From Allobosea sp. Root381 (GTDB lineage Bacteria > Pseudomonadota > Alphaproteobacteria > Rhizobiales > Beijerinckiaceae): a stretch of DNA of 64,000 nt. The stretch lies in contig NZ_LMJT01000009.1 in assembly GCF_001429395.1 (NCBI RefSeq), forward strand, positions 130,392-194,391, written 5' to 3'. Shown here piece by piece: positions 27,007 through 37,274 of the stretch; position 1 is the first letter of the stretch; each line of letters begins with the position of its first letter. The notes below the pieces were generated by a model. It searched no databases, was not told the DNA's origin, and was given only the letters and a program-made list of their open reading frames with translations. Position numbers and translations under genes: made by a program.

Positions 27007-27807
27007 ATGACTTTCACCACACGCCGCGCCGCTCTTGGCCTGTCCGCCGCGCTTCTGACCGGCCTTGCCGTCCCGGCCTTCGCCCAGCAGGCGCAAATCG
27101 TCCGCGTCGGCGTGACCCCCGGCCCGCATGCCGAGATCGTCGAGCAGATCAAGCCGATCCTCGCGAAGAGGGGGTATGAGTTGAAGGTCTTCGAGTTCTC
27201 CGACTTCGTTATCCCGAACCAGGCGCTCGACATCGGAGATCTCGAGGCCAACGCCTTCCAGCACCAGCCCTATCTCGACAATCAGGTGAAGGATCGCGGC
27301 TTCAAGATCGTCAGCGTCGCGACCACCGTGAACTTTCCGATGGGCATCTATTCGACCCGCTACAAGAGCTGGGCGGAGGTGCCGGACGGCGCCACGATCT
27401 CAATCCAGAACGACCCGACCAATGGCGGCCGCGCCCTGCTCCTGCTGCAGGACAAGGGCGTGCTGAAGCTCAAGGACGGCGTCGGCTTCAAGCCGACCGT
27501 CGCCGACATCGTCGAGAACCCGAAGAAGCTCAAGGTCCTCGAGATCGACGCCGGCCAGACCGTGCGCTCGCTATCGGATGTCGCGGCAGCCGCGATCAAC
27601 ACCAGCTATGCGGTGGACGCCAAGATCGATCCGGCCTCGGCGATCCTGCGCGAGGCGCCGAAGGGCCCCTATACCAACCTGATCGCGGTGCGCGCCGCCG
27701 ACAAGGACAAGCCCTGGGTCCAGGCGCTGGTCGAGAGCTACCGCTCGCCCGAGATCAAGGCCTTCGTCGCCGAGCGCTTCAAAGGCTCGATCCTGCCGAC
27801 CTGGTGA
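27007..27807 (+). CDS. metQ: Methionine-binding protein MetQ, copy 1 (NlpA family)
   Basis: Periplasmic methionine-binding protein of 266 residues. The signal peptide ends at LAVPAFAQQ with a classical Ala-x-Ala site and no lipobox cysteine, so it is a free periplasmic protein, unlike the lipoprotein MetQ of Escherichia coli. NlpA-family blocks are intact: VGVTPGPHAEI, NQALDIGDLEANAFQHQPYLD and NDPTNGGRALLLLQ. It is followed by a second, closely similar metQ 41 bases later. Confidence 0.95.
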   Translation: MTFTTRRAALGLSAALLTGLAVPAFAQQAQIVRVGVTPGPHAEIVEQIKPILAKRGYELKVFEFSDFVIPNQALDIGDLEANAFQHQPYLDNQVKDRGFKIVSVATTVNFPMGIYSTRYKSWAEVPDGATISIQNDPTNGGRALLLLQDKGVLKLKDGVGFKPTVADIVENPKKLKVLEIDAGQTVRSLSDVAAAAINTSYAVDAKIDPASAILREAPKGPYTNLIAVRAADKDKPWVQALVESYRSPEIKAFVAERFKGSILPTW

Positions 27808-27848
27808 GCCGAACCATTTCCCAACTCCGTTCCAGACAGGACAAGGCC

Positions 27849-28643
27849 ATGCTGAACCGCCGTCATTTCGCCCTCGCCGCCGCCGGCCTCGTGCTCGGCC
27901 TCCACGCTCCCGCCATTGCCCAGCAGAACCAGGTCGTCCGCATCGGCGTCTCGCCCGGCCCCCACGCCGAGATCCTGGAGCAGGTGAAGCCGCTGCTCGC
28001 CAAGAAGAGCATCGAGCTGAAGATCGTCGAGTTCTCGGATTATGTCGTGCCAAACCAGGCGCTCGACGCCGGCGAGCTGGAAGCCAACTCGTTCCAGAAC
28101 CAGCCCTATCTCGACAACCAGGTGAAGGATCGCGGCTTCAAGATCGAGAGCGTCGGGCTGACCGTGAACTTCCCGCTCGGCATCTACTCGTCGAAGTACA
28201 AGAGCTGGGCCGAGGTGCCGGACGGCTCCTCGATCGCGATCCAGAACGATCCGACCAATGGCGGGCGCGCGCTGCTGCTGCTGCAGGACAAGGGCGTGAT
28301 CAAGCTGAAGGATGGCGTCGGCTTCAAGCCGACGGTCGCCGACATCGTCGCGAATCCGAAGAAGCTGAAGATCATCGAGGTCGAGGCCGCGCAAACCCCG
28401 CGCACGCTGGCCGATGTCGCAGCCGCCTCGATCAACACCAACTATGCCGTCGATGCCAAGATCGAGCCGACCTCGGCGATCCTGCGCGAGGACCCGAAGG
28501 GTCCGTACGTCAATCTGATCGCGGTCCGCACCGTCGACAAGGACAAGCCCTGGGTCAAGACGCTGGTCGAGACCTACCACACCCCCGAGATCAAGGCCTT
28601 CGTCGCCGAGCGCTTCAAGGGCAACGTCCTCGCCGGCTGGTAA
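27849..28643 (+). CDS. metQ: Methionine-binding protein MetQ, copy 2 (NlpA family)
   Basis: A 264-residue paralogue of the preceding protein, alike along its whole length (for example NDPTNGGRALLLLQDKGV and DGVGFKPTVADIV in both). It also has a non-lipoprotein signal peptide (HAPAIAQQ). Differences cluster in surface helices and in a few ligand-side positions such as VGLTVNFPLGIYSSKYK against VATTVNFPMGIYSTRYK, so the copies may differ in affinity or in preference for L-, D- or oxidised methionine. The ATG at 27849 has AAGG upstream. The operon ends with a terminator 40 bases later. Confidence 0.94.
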   Translation: MLNRRHFALAAAGLVLGLHAPAIAQQNQVVRIGVSPGPHAEILEQVKPLLAKKSIELKIVEFSDYVVPNQALDAGELEANSFQNQPYLDNQVKDRGFKIESVGLTVNFPLGIYSSKYKSWAEVPDGSSIAIQNDPTNGGRALLLLQDKGVIKLKDGVGFKPTVADIVANPKKLKIIEVEAAQTPRTLADVAAASINTNYAVDAKIEPTSAILREDPKGPYVNLIAVRTVDKDKPWVKTLVETYHTPEIKAFVAERFKGNVLAGW

Positions 28644-28683
28644 TTTCCTTCCTCCCCACCTGACCGGTCACGGCCAGGCACCT

Positions 28684-28717
28684 GCCCCGGATGCGCACGC
28701 ACCCGGGGCTCTTTCTT
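28684..28717 (+). terminator. Rho-independent terminator of the met operon
   Basis: Stem GCCCCGG (28684-28690) / CCGGGGC (28703-28709) followed by TCTTTCTT. It directly follows metQ copy 2 and precedes the convergent phytase-like gene. Confidence 0.75.
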
Positions 28718-28721
28718 GGGC

Positions 28722-30923
28722 TCAGCCGCCGATCTTCCCGAAGGCGAAGAACTGCGTCTCGCCGGAGGAGCCGTCGACGCCGTCATTGTCGGTGACGACG
28801 AAGAGGTTGCCGGCCGTGTCCACCGTCATGCCCTCGACCTTGTCGAGCCCATAGCCGCCGAGCTTCATCAGGTCAGGCGTGAGGTCGCGGAACTGCGTTT
28901 TCGTGACCGTCGGGATCTCGGCCGCGCCGATCGCGGCCGGTTTCAGCCCCTTCACAGAGAAGGTCTGGATCGTCTTCGAGGCCTTGGCGCCGAAGACGTT
29001 GTCGCGCTCGACCACGGCGAAGCGGTCGTCGCCGAGGAAGACGAGTTCGGACAGCCCCATCCAGGCCCCCTGCGCCGCCTGGCTCAGCGGATAGTGCAGC
29101 ACGCCCCATTCCTTGCTGGCCGGCTTGTAGGACAGGATCTTGGCCTTGCCCTTCGGATCGTCCTTCCATTCGCGCTGGACGGCGATCCAGACGGTCTCGT
29201 CGGCGCCGGAGCCGGTCACCGCGACGCCCTCGAAGCCGAAGCGCAGAGCATGCTTGGCCAGCGCTTCAGGCAGCAGGATCTCCTCCTCGACCGCGCCTGC
29301 GGCAGAGACGCGCAACAGGATGTCGGCCAGCGGCGCGTCCTTCTTCTCGGGGTTGCCCTCCGAGGCGAGCCAGAAACCGCCGCCGGGGCGCGTCGCGATG
29401 CCTTCGAGGTCGTAGGCCGCAGGCTTGCCGTCCTTCGTCACCGTCAACCCGCGGGTGATGCGGGCCGGCTTCTGTGTCGCGTCGATCTCGAGGATGCGCG
29501 AGGGCTTGTAGGCGCTGTCGGTGATCGCGAACAGCTTGCCCGGGGCCGTCTGGTCGGCGGCGAGGCCGGACAGAGCCCCCCAGCCGATCGGCAGGCCGTT
29601 CTCGTCCTGCGGCTGGATGGTCGGGTAGGCGGCCGGGCCCTCGCTGCGGCGATAGATCATCACGGCCGAACGCGCGCCGCCCTTCTCGCCGACATCGGTC
29701 TCGGAGGCCGAGACGAAGAGGCCGCGCTGCGGGATGGCGAGCAGGCCCTCCGGGCCGATGCCGGTCGGGAGAGCCTGCAGATAGCGCGGCGCCTTGCCCG
29801 GGCCCTCGTCCTTGTAGACCAGCACCAGCGAGGCGCGCTCCAGTCCGACGAAGATCAGCCGGTCATTACCATAGGTGCCGACCTCGATGCCCTCGGGCTC
29901 GCTGCCCTTGGCGGCGGAGCGGAGCTCCGGATAATGCCCGAGGCGCATCGCGATATGATCGACGCTGGAGCCGGCGTCGAATTCGACGGTGCCGTCCTTG
30001 CGGAAGATCGAGAAGCCGCGCGAACCGCCCTTCCAGTCGCCCTCATTCGCAGTGACGAAGCGGTCATTGTCGATCCAGCGCACAGCGTCGGGCTCGCGCG
30101 GGACGCCCTTGAGCTCCTCGGTCGGCTTGATCTGGCCGTCGCGGGTCTTGTCGATGTCCTTGAGATCGACGGTGCCGGCCGGGAAATGCGACACCACCTT
30201 GCCGGTCTTGGAATCGACGACGGCGATGTGGTTGTTCTCCTGCAGCGTCACCACGACGAGGCCGTCGGCATTGGCGTCGACGAATTCGGGCTCCGGGTCG
30301 GTCGGCTCGACCGCGGCGATCCCGGTCAGGTCGATCGCCTGGCGCGAGGCGCAGTCGATCGCGCCGTCCTTGATGCCGATCATCGTGAGGTTGCCGGCGG
30401 GCAGCTGGGGCAGGGCGCCCTTGTTCAGCTTCTCGTCGCGCTCGTTCTCGATCGCGATGACGACCTTGCCCTTGTCCTTGGTCAGCGTCACCGCATCCGG
30501 CTGGCCGCCGAGCTCGCATTTCGCCACGACGGCCTTGGTCTTCAGGTCGATGGTGGCAAGGTGCCCGGCCGGCTCCTTGAAGTTGTCGCCCGAGGTCACG
30601 ACCGCGACGAAGGCCTTGTCGCCGAGGATCGTCACCGAGGTCGAGTCGCCGTCAAGCGGCACGAAGGCGGCCGGCTTGGGCTGCGCCGGATCGGTGATGT
30701 CGATCAGTCCGAGCCCCTTCTGTTCGCCGTCGGTATAGGCGAGCAGCATGCCGTCCTCGCTAGCGGCGATGATCTCGGAGACGGTCTTCTTCGACGCGTC
30801 GCGGTCGGCCGGCAGGTTGAGTGGCGGCGAGAAGGTGGCGATTCGGTTGAACAGGGGCTCGGCGGCGGCGGTGCCGCCGAGGAGCGCAGTCGCGAGAGCC
30901 GCGAGGACGAGGGGTTGGCGCAT
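28722..30923 (-). CDS. Exported esterase-like/phytase-family protein
   Basis: A 733-residue secreted protein with a clear signal peptide (ending GGTAAAEP). The N-terminal half (about 25-400) reads as a beta-propeller-type domain resembling choice-of-anchor or alkaline-phosphatase-associated repeats, with GDSTSVTILGDKAFVAVVTSG and GSEPEGIEVG. The C-terminal half (about 410-730) matches the esterase-like activity of phytase domain, with YDLEGIATRPGGGFWLASEGN and LGFEGVAVTG. It probably releases phosphate from organic esters in the periplasm or outside. A PHO box lies 51 bases before the start, supporting a phosphate-starvation role. Confidence 0.85.
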   Translation of the reverse strand: MRQPLVLAALATALLGGTAAAEPLFNRIATFSPPLNLPADRDASKKTVSEIIAASEDGMLLAYTDGEQKGLGLIDITDPAQPKPAAFVPLDGDSTSVTILGDKAFVAVVTSGDNFKEPAGHLATIDLKTKAVVAKCELGGQPDAVTLTKDKGKVVIAIENERDEKLNKGALPQLPAGNLTMIGIKDGAIDCASRQAIDLTGIAAVEPTDPEPEFVDANADGLVVVTLQENNHIAVVDSKTGKVVSHFPAGTVDLKDIDKTRDGQIKPTEELKGVPREPDAVRWIDNDRFVTANEGDWKGGSRGFSIFRKDGTVEFDAGSSVDHIAMRLGHYPELRSAAKGSEPEGIEVGTYGNDRLIFVGLERASLVLVYKDEGPGKAPRYLQALPTGIGPEGLLAIPQRGLFVSASETDVGEKGGARSAVMIYRRSEGPAAYPTIQPQDENGLPIGWGALSGLAADQTAPGKLFAITDSAYKPSRILEIDATQKPARITRGLTVTKDGKPAAYDLEGIATRPGGGFWLASEGNPEKKDAPLADILLRVSAAGAVEEEILLPEALAKHALRFGFEGVAVTGSGADETVWIAVQREWKDDPKGKAKILSYKPASKEWGVLHYPLSQAAQGAWMGLSELVFLGDDRFAVVERDNVFGAKASKTIQTFSVKGLKPAAIGAAEIPTVTKTQFRDLTPDLMKLGGYGLDKVEGMTVDTAGNLFVVTDNDGVDGSSGETQFFAFGKIGG

Positions 30924-30973
30924 CGGTCGATCCGATCTCTGGGGTGGAATCGGCCATCCGCTAGAGATCGGAG

Positions 30974-30991
30974 ACGACAGTCTCGTGACAG
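30974..30991 (-). promoter_or_regulatory. PHO box (PhoB site) upstream of the phytase-like gene
   Basis: On the minus strand, CTGTCAC-GAGA-CTGTCGT: two seven-base direct repeats separated by four bases, close to the consensus CTGTCAT-N4-CTGTCAY. It lies 51-68 bases before the start codon, the expected place for a PhoB-activated promoter. The following -10 (TAGCGG region) is weak, as is usual for activated promoters. Confidence 0.7.
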
Positions 30992-31008
30992 TGCCGCGCC
31001 GGCCCTTT

Positions 31009-31425
31009 TCAGCACGGCTCTCCGGCCGGCGTCACCGCTTGCGAGCGGCCGAGCCCGAGGATTTCGAGCCCGGTCACAATGCCGACCGCCGCCGCCTGCG
31101 CCAGCACGAAGGCGATGCCGAGGCCGGTCGGCGAAAACCAGCCCAGCAGCAGGATGGCGAGGCTGTCTGCGACCCAGAGGATATTGATGCCGACGACGGC
31201 GAGGATGGCGGCGCGCGGCAGGCTCTCTCGCCGGCTGAGCAGCGCCAGCGCGGCGGCGCAGGGCAGCAGCACGAGGCCTGCGCCACGCAGGAACATCTCG
31301 GGCAGCCCTAACGGCGCGCCCAGCATCGGTGCGGCGGCGGCGAGCAGGAGCCCCATGCCGGCGCAGGCTGTGGCGTCGATTGCGAGGGCGTTCTGCAGCA
31401 GGCGGGAGGAGCGGATCATCGACAT
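31009..31425 (-). CDS. Small four-helix membrane protein of unknown function
   Basis: A 138-residue integral membrane protein with about four helices (roughly 12-32, 46-62, 70-90 and 100-120). It resembles small SPW- or DoxX-like membrane proteins in size and composition but lacks a diagnostic motif, so no family is claimed. The start at ATG 31425 follows AAGGAGA. It is divergent from the XRE/MmyB regulator 133 bases away, and regulators of that type often control the gene facing them, so it may be the regulator's target. Confidence 0.75.
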   Translation of the reverse strand: MSMIRSSRLLQNALAIDATACAGMGLLLAAAAPMLGAPLGLPEMFLRGAGLVLLPCAAALALLSRRESLPRAAILAVVGINILWVADSLAILLLGWFSPTGLGIAFVLAQAAAVGIVTGLEILGLGRSQAVTPAGEPC

Positions 31426-31557
31426 GGCGGTTCTCCTTGAGATCGGGCCGCGAGCGGCCTGTGGTCGATGGCGTGGATGCTGCAGGCCCCCGGGCGTCGC
31501 GTCGATTAAGCGGGAGGTAATTGGAAACGCGCCGCCCGTGCCGTTAGCTTCAGGCCC

Positions 31558-32379
31558 ATGACAGCAAACCAGACCCCGCGCATCGGCGCCCTGATCCGCG
31601 ACTGGCGGCAATTGCGCCGCTTCAGCCAGCTCGACCTCGCCCTGGAGGCCGAGATTTCGCAGAAGCATCTGAGCTTCATCGAGAGCGGCCGCTCCCGGCC
31701 GAGCCGGGAGATGGTGCTGCAACTGGCCGAGCATCTCGCCGTGCCGCTGCGCGAGCGCAACGCCCTGCTCTTCGCCGCCGGTTATGCGCCGGTCTATCGC
31801 GAGCGCCCGCTCGAGGATCCGTCGCTCGCGGCGGCGCGGCAGGCCATCACCCTCATCCTCGACGGCCACGAGCCCTATCCGGCACTGGCCGTCGACCGGC
31901 ACTGGACGCTGCTGGCGGCCAACGAGGCCGTCGTCAGGCTGCTCGGCCATGTCGTCGATGCCGAATTGCTGAAGCCGCCGGTCAATGTGCTGCGCCTGTC
32001 GCTGCATCCAGGTGGGCTCGCGCCGGCCATCGTCAACCTGCCGGAATGGCGCGGCCATCTTCTGGCGCGGCTGCGCCAGCAGGTCAGGGCGACGGCCGAT
32101 GCGACGTTGGCGGCCTTGCTGAGCGAACTGCAGGATCTGCCCGGGCCGGCCGGGGCGGAAGCGGCGCACGCAGAGGAGTTGGAGGATGCGGCGATCGTCG
32201 TGCCGCTGCGCCTGCGTATCGGCGACGGCGTACTCTCCCTGATCTCGACGACGACGGTGTTCGGGACGCCGGTGGACGTCACCCTGTCGGAGCTGGCGCT
32301 CGAGACCTTCTTTCCTGCCGATGCGGCGACCGCCGAGCGCTTGCGCGGGCTTGCGGCGAATGGCGGCGGACACGCCTGA
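31558..32379 (+). CDS. XRE-family regulator with MmyB-like C-terminal domain
   Basis: A 273-residue transcription factor. Residues about 8-65 form an XRE helix-turn-helix (GALIRDWRQLRRFSQLDLAL, then ISQKHLSFIESGRSRPSRE). Residues about 100-265 form the MmyB-like ligand-binding domain (PYPALAVDRHWTLLAANEAV, VNVLRLSLHPGGLAP, and the terminal ETFFPADAAT). Members bind fatty-acid-like or other small ligands. It probably regulates itself and the divergent membrane protein. Confidence 0.9.
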   Translation: MTANQTPRIGALIRDWRQLRRFSQLDLALEAEISQKHLSFIESGRSRPSREMVLQLAEHLAVPLRERNALLFAAGYAPVYRERPLEDPSLAAARQAITLILDGHEPYPALAVDRHWTLLAANEAVVRLLGHVVDAELLKPPVNVLRLSLHPGGLAPAIVNLPEWRGHLLARLRQQVRATADATLAALLSELQDLPGPAGAEAAHAEELEDAAIVVPLRLRIGDGVLSLISTTTVFGTPVDVTLSELALETFFPADAATAERLRGLAANGGGHA

Positions 32380-32389
32380 AGAAAGCCTT

Positions 32390-32414
32390 GGAACCTTCTT
32401 CCGGGACGCCGGTT
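32390..32414 (+). promoter_or_regulatory. Candidate EcfG-type general-stress promoter of csbD
   Basis: GGAAC (32390-32394), a 16-base spacer, then GGTT (32411-32414), one base from the EcfG consensus GGAAC-N16/17-CGTT. It lies 54 bases before the csbD-family start. CsbD genes are known members of the EcfG general stress regulon in this class of bacteria. Confidence 0.55.
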
Positions 32415-32467
32415 ATTGCCGCGGAAGCCGCTGCGGCGGCACGAAATTCGGCAGAAGGATCAGGATC

Positions 32468-32659
32468 ATGGGCAGCACCACTGACAAGATCAAGGGCATG
32501 GCCAATGAGGCCGCCGGCAACGTCAAGCAGGCCGCCGGCAAGGCACTGAACAAGCCCGAGCTCGAGGCCGAGGGCTTCGCTCAGGAGCGCAAGGGCGAAG
32601 CCCAGCAGGCGCTCGGCAAGGGCAAGGACGCCGTCAAGAAAGTGGTCGACAAGGCCTGA
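32468..32659 (+). CDS. CsbD-family general stress protein
   Basis: A 63-residue hydrophilic, Lys/Ala/Glu-rich protein of the CsbD family (MGSTTDKIKGMANEAAGNVK and the repeated KGKDAVKKV pattern). It is predicted to be largely helical or disordered and cytoplasmic. Its biochemical role is unknown; expression rises in general stress in relatives. It is preceded by an EcfG-like promoter and followed by a strong terminator, so it is a single-gene unit. Confidence 0.92.
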   Translation: MGSTTDKIKGMANEAAGNVKQAAGKALNKPELEAEGFAQERKGEAQQALGKGKDAVKKVVDKA

Positions 32660-32682
32660 TTTCGATCAGAGCCTGACCAAGA

Positions 32683-32711
32683 ACGGGCCGCTCCGGGCGG
32701 CCCGTTTTTTT
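32683..32711 (+). terminator. Rho-independent terminator of csbD
   Basis: A perfect stem ACGGGCCGC (32683-32691) / GCGGCCCGT (32697-32705) with a five-base loop and a run of seven T. It also lies just after the end of convergent dnaJ. Confidence 0.92.
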
Positions 32712-32715
32712 GTGC

Positions 32716-33846
32716 TCAGGCGGCTCCGCCGATGCCGCCGAGGAATTCCTTGACCCGGCCGAAGAAGCCGGCGGTCTCGGGATGGGTCGCGCCGGAGCTT
32801 TCGCGCTCGAATTCCTGCAGCAGCTCGCGTTGGCGCGGCGTCAGCTTCTGGGGGGTTTCGACCAGGACCTGGATGTAGAGGTCACCGACCTCGCGCGAGC
32901 GCAGCACGCTCATGCCTTTGCCCTTGAGGCGGAACTGCTTGCCGGTCTGCGTGCCTTCCGGGATCTTCACCCTGGCCTGCTCGCCGGTTAGCGTCGGCAC
33001 CTCGATCTCGCCCCCCAGCGCCGCCGAGGTCAGCCCGAGCGGCACCCGGCAGAACAGGTCGGCCCCGTCACGCTGGAAGATCGCGTGCGGCTTGATCGAG
33101 AGGAAGATGTAGAGATCGCCCGCAGGCCCGCCGCGCAGGCCGGCTTCGCCCTCACCGGCAAGCCGGATGCGTGTGCCGTCCTCGACGCCCGCCGGGATGT
33201 TGACCGAAAGCGTGCGCTCGCGGGTGACGCGGCCGGCGCCATGGCAATTCTTGCAGGGGTCGTCGATGATCTCGCCGCGGCCGGCGCAGGTTGGGCAGGT
33301 GCGCTCGACGGAGAAGAAGCCCTGATTGGCGCGCACGCGCCCATGGCCGCCGCAGGTCGGGCATTGCCGGCTCTTCGAGCCGGGCTTGGCGCCGGCGCCC
33401 GAGCAGACCTCGCAGGATACCGAGGTCGGCACCCGGATCGAGGCGTTCTTGCCGGAGAAGGCTTCCTCCAGCCCGATCTCGAGATTGTAGCGCAGATCGG
33501 CGCCGCGCTCGCGGCCATTGGCGCTGCGCGGCCCGCCGCGCCTTGCATCGCCGAAGAAGGAATCGAAGATGTCCGACATGAAGTCGGAGAAGTCGGGATT
33601 GCCGCCGGCGCCGCCGCCGTTCTCGAAGGCCTGGTGGCCGAAGCGGTCATAGGCCGCGCGCTTCTGGCCGTCGGAAAGGACCTGATAGGCCTCGTTGATC
33701 TCCTTGAACTTGATCTCGGCGTCCTTGTCCCCGGGGTTCTTGTCGGGGTGGTGCTGCATCGCGAGCTTGCGGAAGGAGCCCTTGAGCTCGACCTCCGTCA
33801 CGGTCCGGCTGACGCCGAGGATTTCGTAGTAGTCGCGCTTGGACAT
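32716..33846 (-). CDS. dnaJ: Molecular chaperone DnaJ
   Basis: Hsp40 co-chaperone, 376 residues, that delivers substrates to DnaK and stimulates its ATPase. The J domain carries the HPD motif at residues 33-35, followed by a Gly/Phe-rich linker and four CxxCxGxG zinc-binding repeats ([32 protein letters not shown]). C-terminal substrate-binding domains follow. It is downstream of dnaK on the same strand, with two strong hairpins in the 128-base gap that may set relative expression. Confidence 0.98.
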   Translation of the reverse strand: MSKRDYYEILGVSRTVTEVELKGSFRKLAMQHHPDKNPGDKDAEIKFKEINEAYQVLSDGQKRAAYDRFGHQAFENGGGAGGNPDFSDFMSDIFDSFFGDARRGGPRSANGRERGADLRYNLEIGLEEAFSGKNASIRVPTSVSCEVCSGAGAKPGSKSRQCPTCGGHGRVRANQGFFSVERTCPTCAGRGEIIDDPCKNCHGAGRVTRERTLSVNIPAGVEDGTRIRLAGEGEAGLRGGPAGDLYIFLSIKPHAIFQRDGADLFCRVPLGLTSAALGGEIEVPTLTGEQARVKIPEGTQTGKQFRLKGKGMSVLRSREVGDLYIQVLVETPQKLTPRQRELLQEFERESSGATHPETAGFFGRVKEFLGGIGGAA

Positions 33847-33876
33847 TGGCCAGCAGCCCTATGGTCACCTTGACGC

Positions 33877-33961
33877 GCCATGGCCGGGCATGAGCCCGGC
33901 CATGGCCTGTCGTCTTTTGTCACCGTGGCCGGCCGGCGGTCTTGAGACCCGCCCGGCCACG
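33877..33961 (-). promoter_or_regulatory. Two strong hairpins between dnaK and dnaJ
   Basis: A perfect 13-base stem GCCATGGCCGGGC / GCCCGGCCATGGC (33877-33906) and a second hairpin with outer arms CGTGGCCGG / CCGGCCACG (33924-33961). Without T-runs they are more likely partial terminators or mRNA processing/stability elements that lower dnaJ relative to dnaK. Confidence 0.6.
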
Positions 33962-33974
33962 CTTGGTGAGCGCC

Positions 33975-35894
<1,920 letters not shown>

Positions 35895-36040
35895 GGATGG
35901 GATCCCTTTTCGATTAGCAGATCGCCGGCCGGTGACGCATGTCGCGCCGCCTGCCGGCCCATGGACCGGATCGCCCCCGCTCCAGCGGCGAACGAACCGG
36001 CATTCCACGTTTGACGGTGGTTAAACCGCCCCTTGGCGGC

Positions 36041-36072
36041 GTATATAGTGAGGGTGTTCCCGCCCTTGCAAG
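36041..36072 (-). promoter_or_regulatory. Candidate heat-shock (RpoH/sigma-32) promoter of dnaK
   Basis: On the minus strand, CTTGCA (36072-36067), a 14-base spacer, then CTCACTATATA (to about 36042), close to the CTTGAA-N13/14-CCCCATTT type heat-shock promoter. It precedes dnaK by about 150 bases, and a small CCGCC/GGCGG hairpin falls in the resulting leader. Confidence 0.55.
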
Positions 36073-36170
36073 ACAGGCGAGCCGATTAAGCATAAGGCGC
36101 TGCCGCCGCTTTCTGCCGGTACGGTTGGCGTCGCCGGCGCGGCTGCTCAAAGCGGCGAAGTGTTGCGGCT

Positions 36171-37118
36171 ATGCTCTTGCGCGCTGCGCAGCGGCATTTC
36201 ATGCAATTAGAATTGTTGCAGTCCAGGCGGCCGCCCTTGAACCGACCGATTCATTGCGCTCTTCGCCTCACCACCCTGCTCCTTGCGGGCTGGGTTCAGG
36301 CCGTTGCGGCGCAGCCATTGCAGCTGCCGGGAGCGCAGCCCTTCAATGCGCCGGGCGCACAGCAGGCGGCGCCCTCCTCGGGCCTGCCGGCCGCCCCGCG
36401 CCAGCCTTCCATGCCGACGATCAAGGTCGCGGGCGAGGATGCCGTCATCGGCCGCACGCTGCGGCACAATGGCGGCCCGGGCGAAGCCGTCTTCGAGAAG
36501 ACCGCGACGGGCTTCGGGCTGAAACTCACCGCAGACGGCTTCCAGGCGGATAACCTGCTCGAGCCCTGCGCCGTCTCCTTCGGGCCGGCGCCCGTGCCGG
36601 TCACCTCGCTCGGCCGTCCCGCGGGCGTGCCGCGCTACCGGCTCGAGGCCTCGATCTGCCCGATCGTCTTCGATGTGCTCGACGGCGCCTTCCTGGTGGT
36701 CGAGCCGGCGCAGCCCTGCATCGTCGAGGCCGCGGCCTGCCGCATCGATCCGCGCGGGCTCTGGGGCCCTGATGCGCGCACGCTCGCGCCGCAGGCCAAG
36801 GAACTGGAACGCGCGCGCGGCGCGGCCGAGCGCGCGGTGCGCGAGGGCTACCGCACGCTGACCGCCAAGGCGGATCCGGTCGAGCAGCGCACCATCGCCC
36901 GCGAGCAGGCGGGTTTCTCCGCGGAGCGCGAACTGGTCTGCCGCGATTTCCAGCGCGAGGGCCAGTTCGGCTTCTGCGCCCTGCGCCTCACCGAGGCCCG
37001 TGCCGCCTCGATCCGCGCGCGGCTCGGCCTCGCCAGCGAGCCGGCCAAGGCCGCCGCCAAGCCGCGGCCGCGCCAGGCCCAGCCCAAGCCGGGACCGCTG
37101 CAACTGACGCCGCAATAG
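36171..37118 (+). CDS. Exported extensin-like or hypothetical secreted protein
   Basis: Up to 315 residues; I do not assign a firm family. A signal peptide (LRLTTLLLAGWVQAVAAQ) lies near residues 30-48, so the true start may be ATG 36201 or TTG 36237 rather than ATG 36171. A Pro/Gln/Ala-rich linker (about 48-83) is followed by a beta-rich domain (84-190) with four cysteines (EPCAVSF, ASICPIV, QPCIVEA, AACRID) that could form disulfides. A helical region with charged repeats follows (AKELERARGAAERAVREGY), and a Pro/Lys tail. It is likely periplasmic or wall-associated. It is divergent from dnaK. Confidence 0.6.
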   Translation: MLLRAAQRHFMQLELLQSRRPPLNRPIHCALRLTTLLLAGWVQAVAAQPLQLPGAQPFNAPGAQQAAPSSGLPAAPRQPSMPTIKVAGEDAVIGRTLRHNGGPGEAVFEKTATGFGLKLTADGFQADNLLEPCAVSFGPAPVPVTSLGRPAGVPRYRLEASICPIVFDVLDGAFLVVEPAQPCIVEAAACRIDPRGLWGPDARTLAPQAKELERARGAAERAVREGYRTLTAKADPVEQRTIAREQAGFSAERELVCRDFQREGQFGFCALRLTEARAASIRARLGLASEPAKAAAKPRPRQAQPKPGPLQLTPQ

Positions 37119-37274
37119 ACGGACGAGCACGTGCCTGCGGCGGCGGTCTCCCACGATCCGCGGCCATATCGCGCATCGCCTTCACCGCTTCGTCACTGCC
37201 TTGTCATTGGCGTCATCGGCTAGGATAGGGCATCTGCTCGGCTGAGACCGAGCCGAGAGGAAGGCGACGAGACG

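Noticed and set aside
28716..31187. Open frame of over 800 codons on the plus strand opposite the phytase-like gene
   Set aside because: It mirrors the codon structure of the real gene, has Asp/Arg/Leu-rich composition and no family motif or signal; the minus-strand protein has clear domains and a signal peptide.
31009..32373. A 454-codon minus-strand frame covering the small membrane protein and the XRE regulator
   Set aside because: Only the part after ATG 31425 looks like protein; the rest is antisense to a well-supported XRE/MmyB gene.
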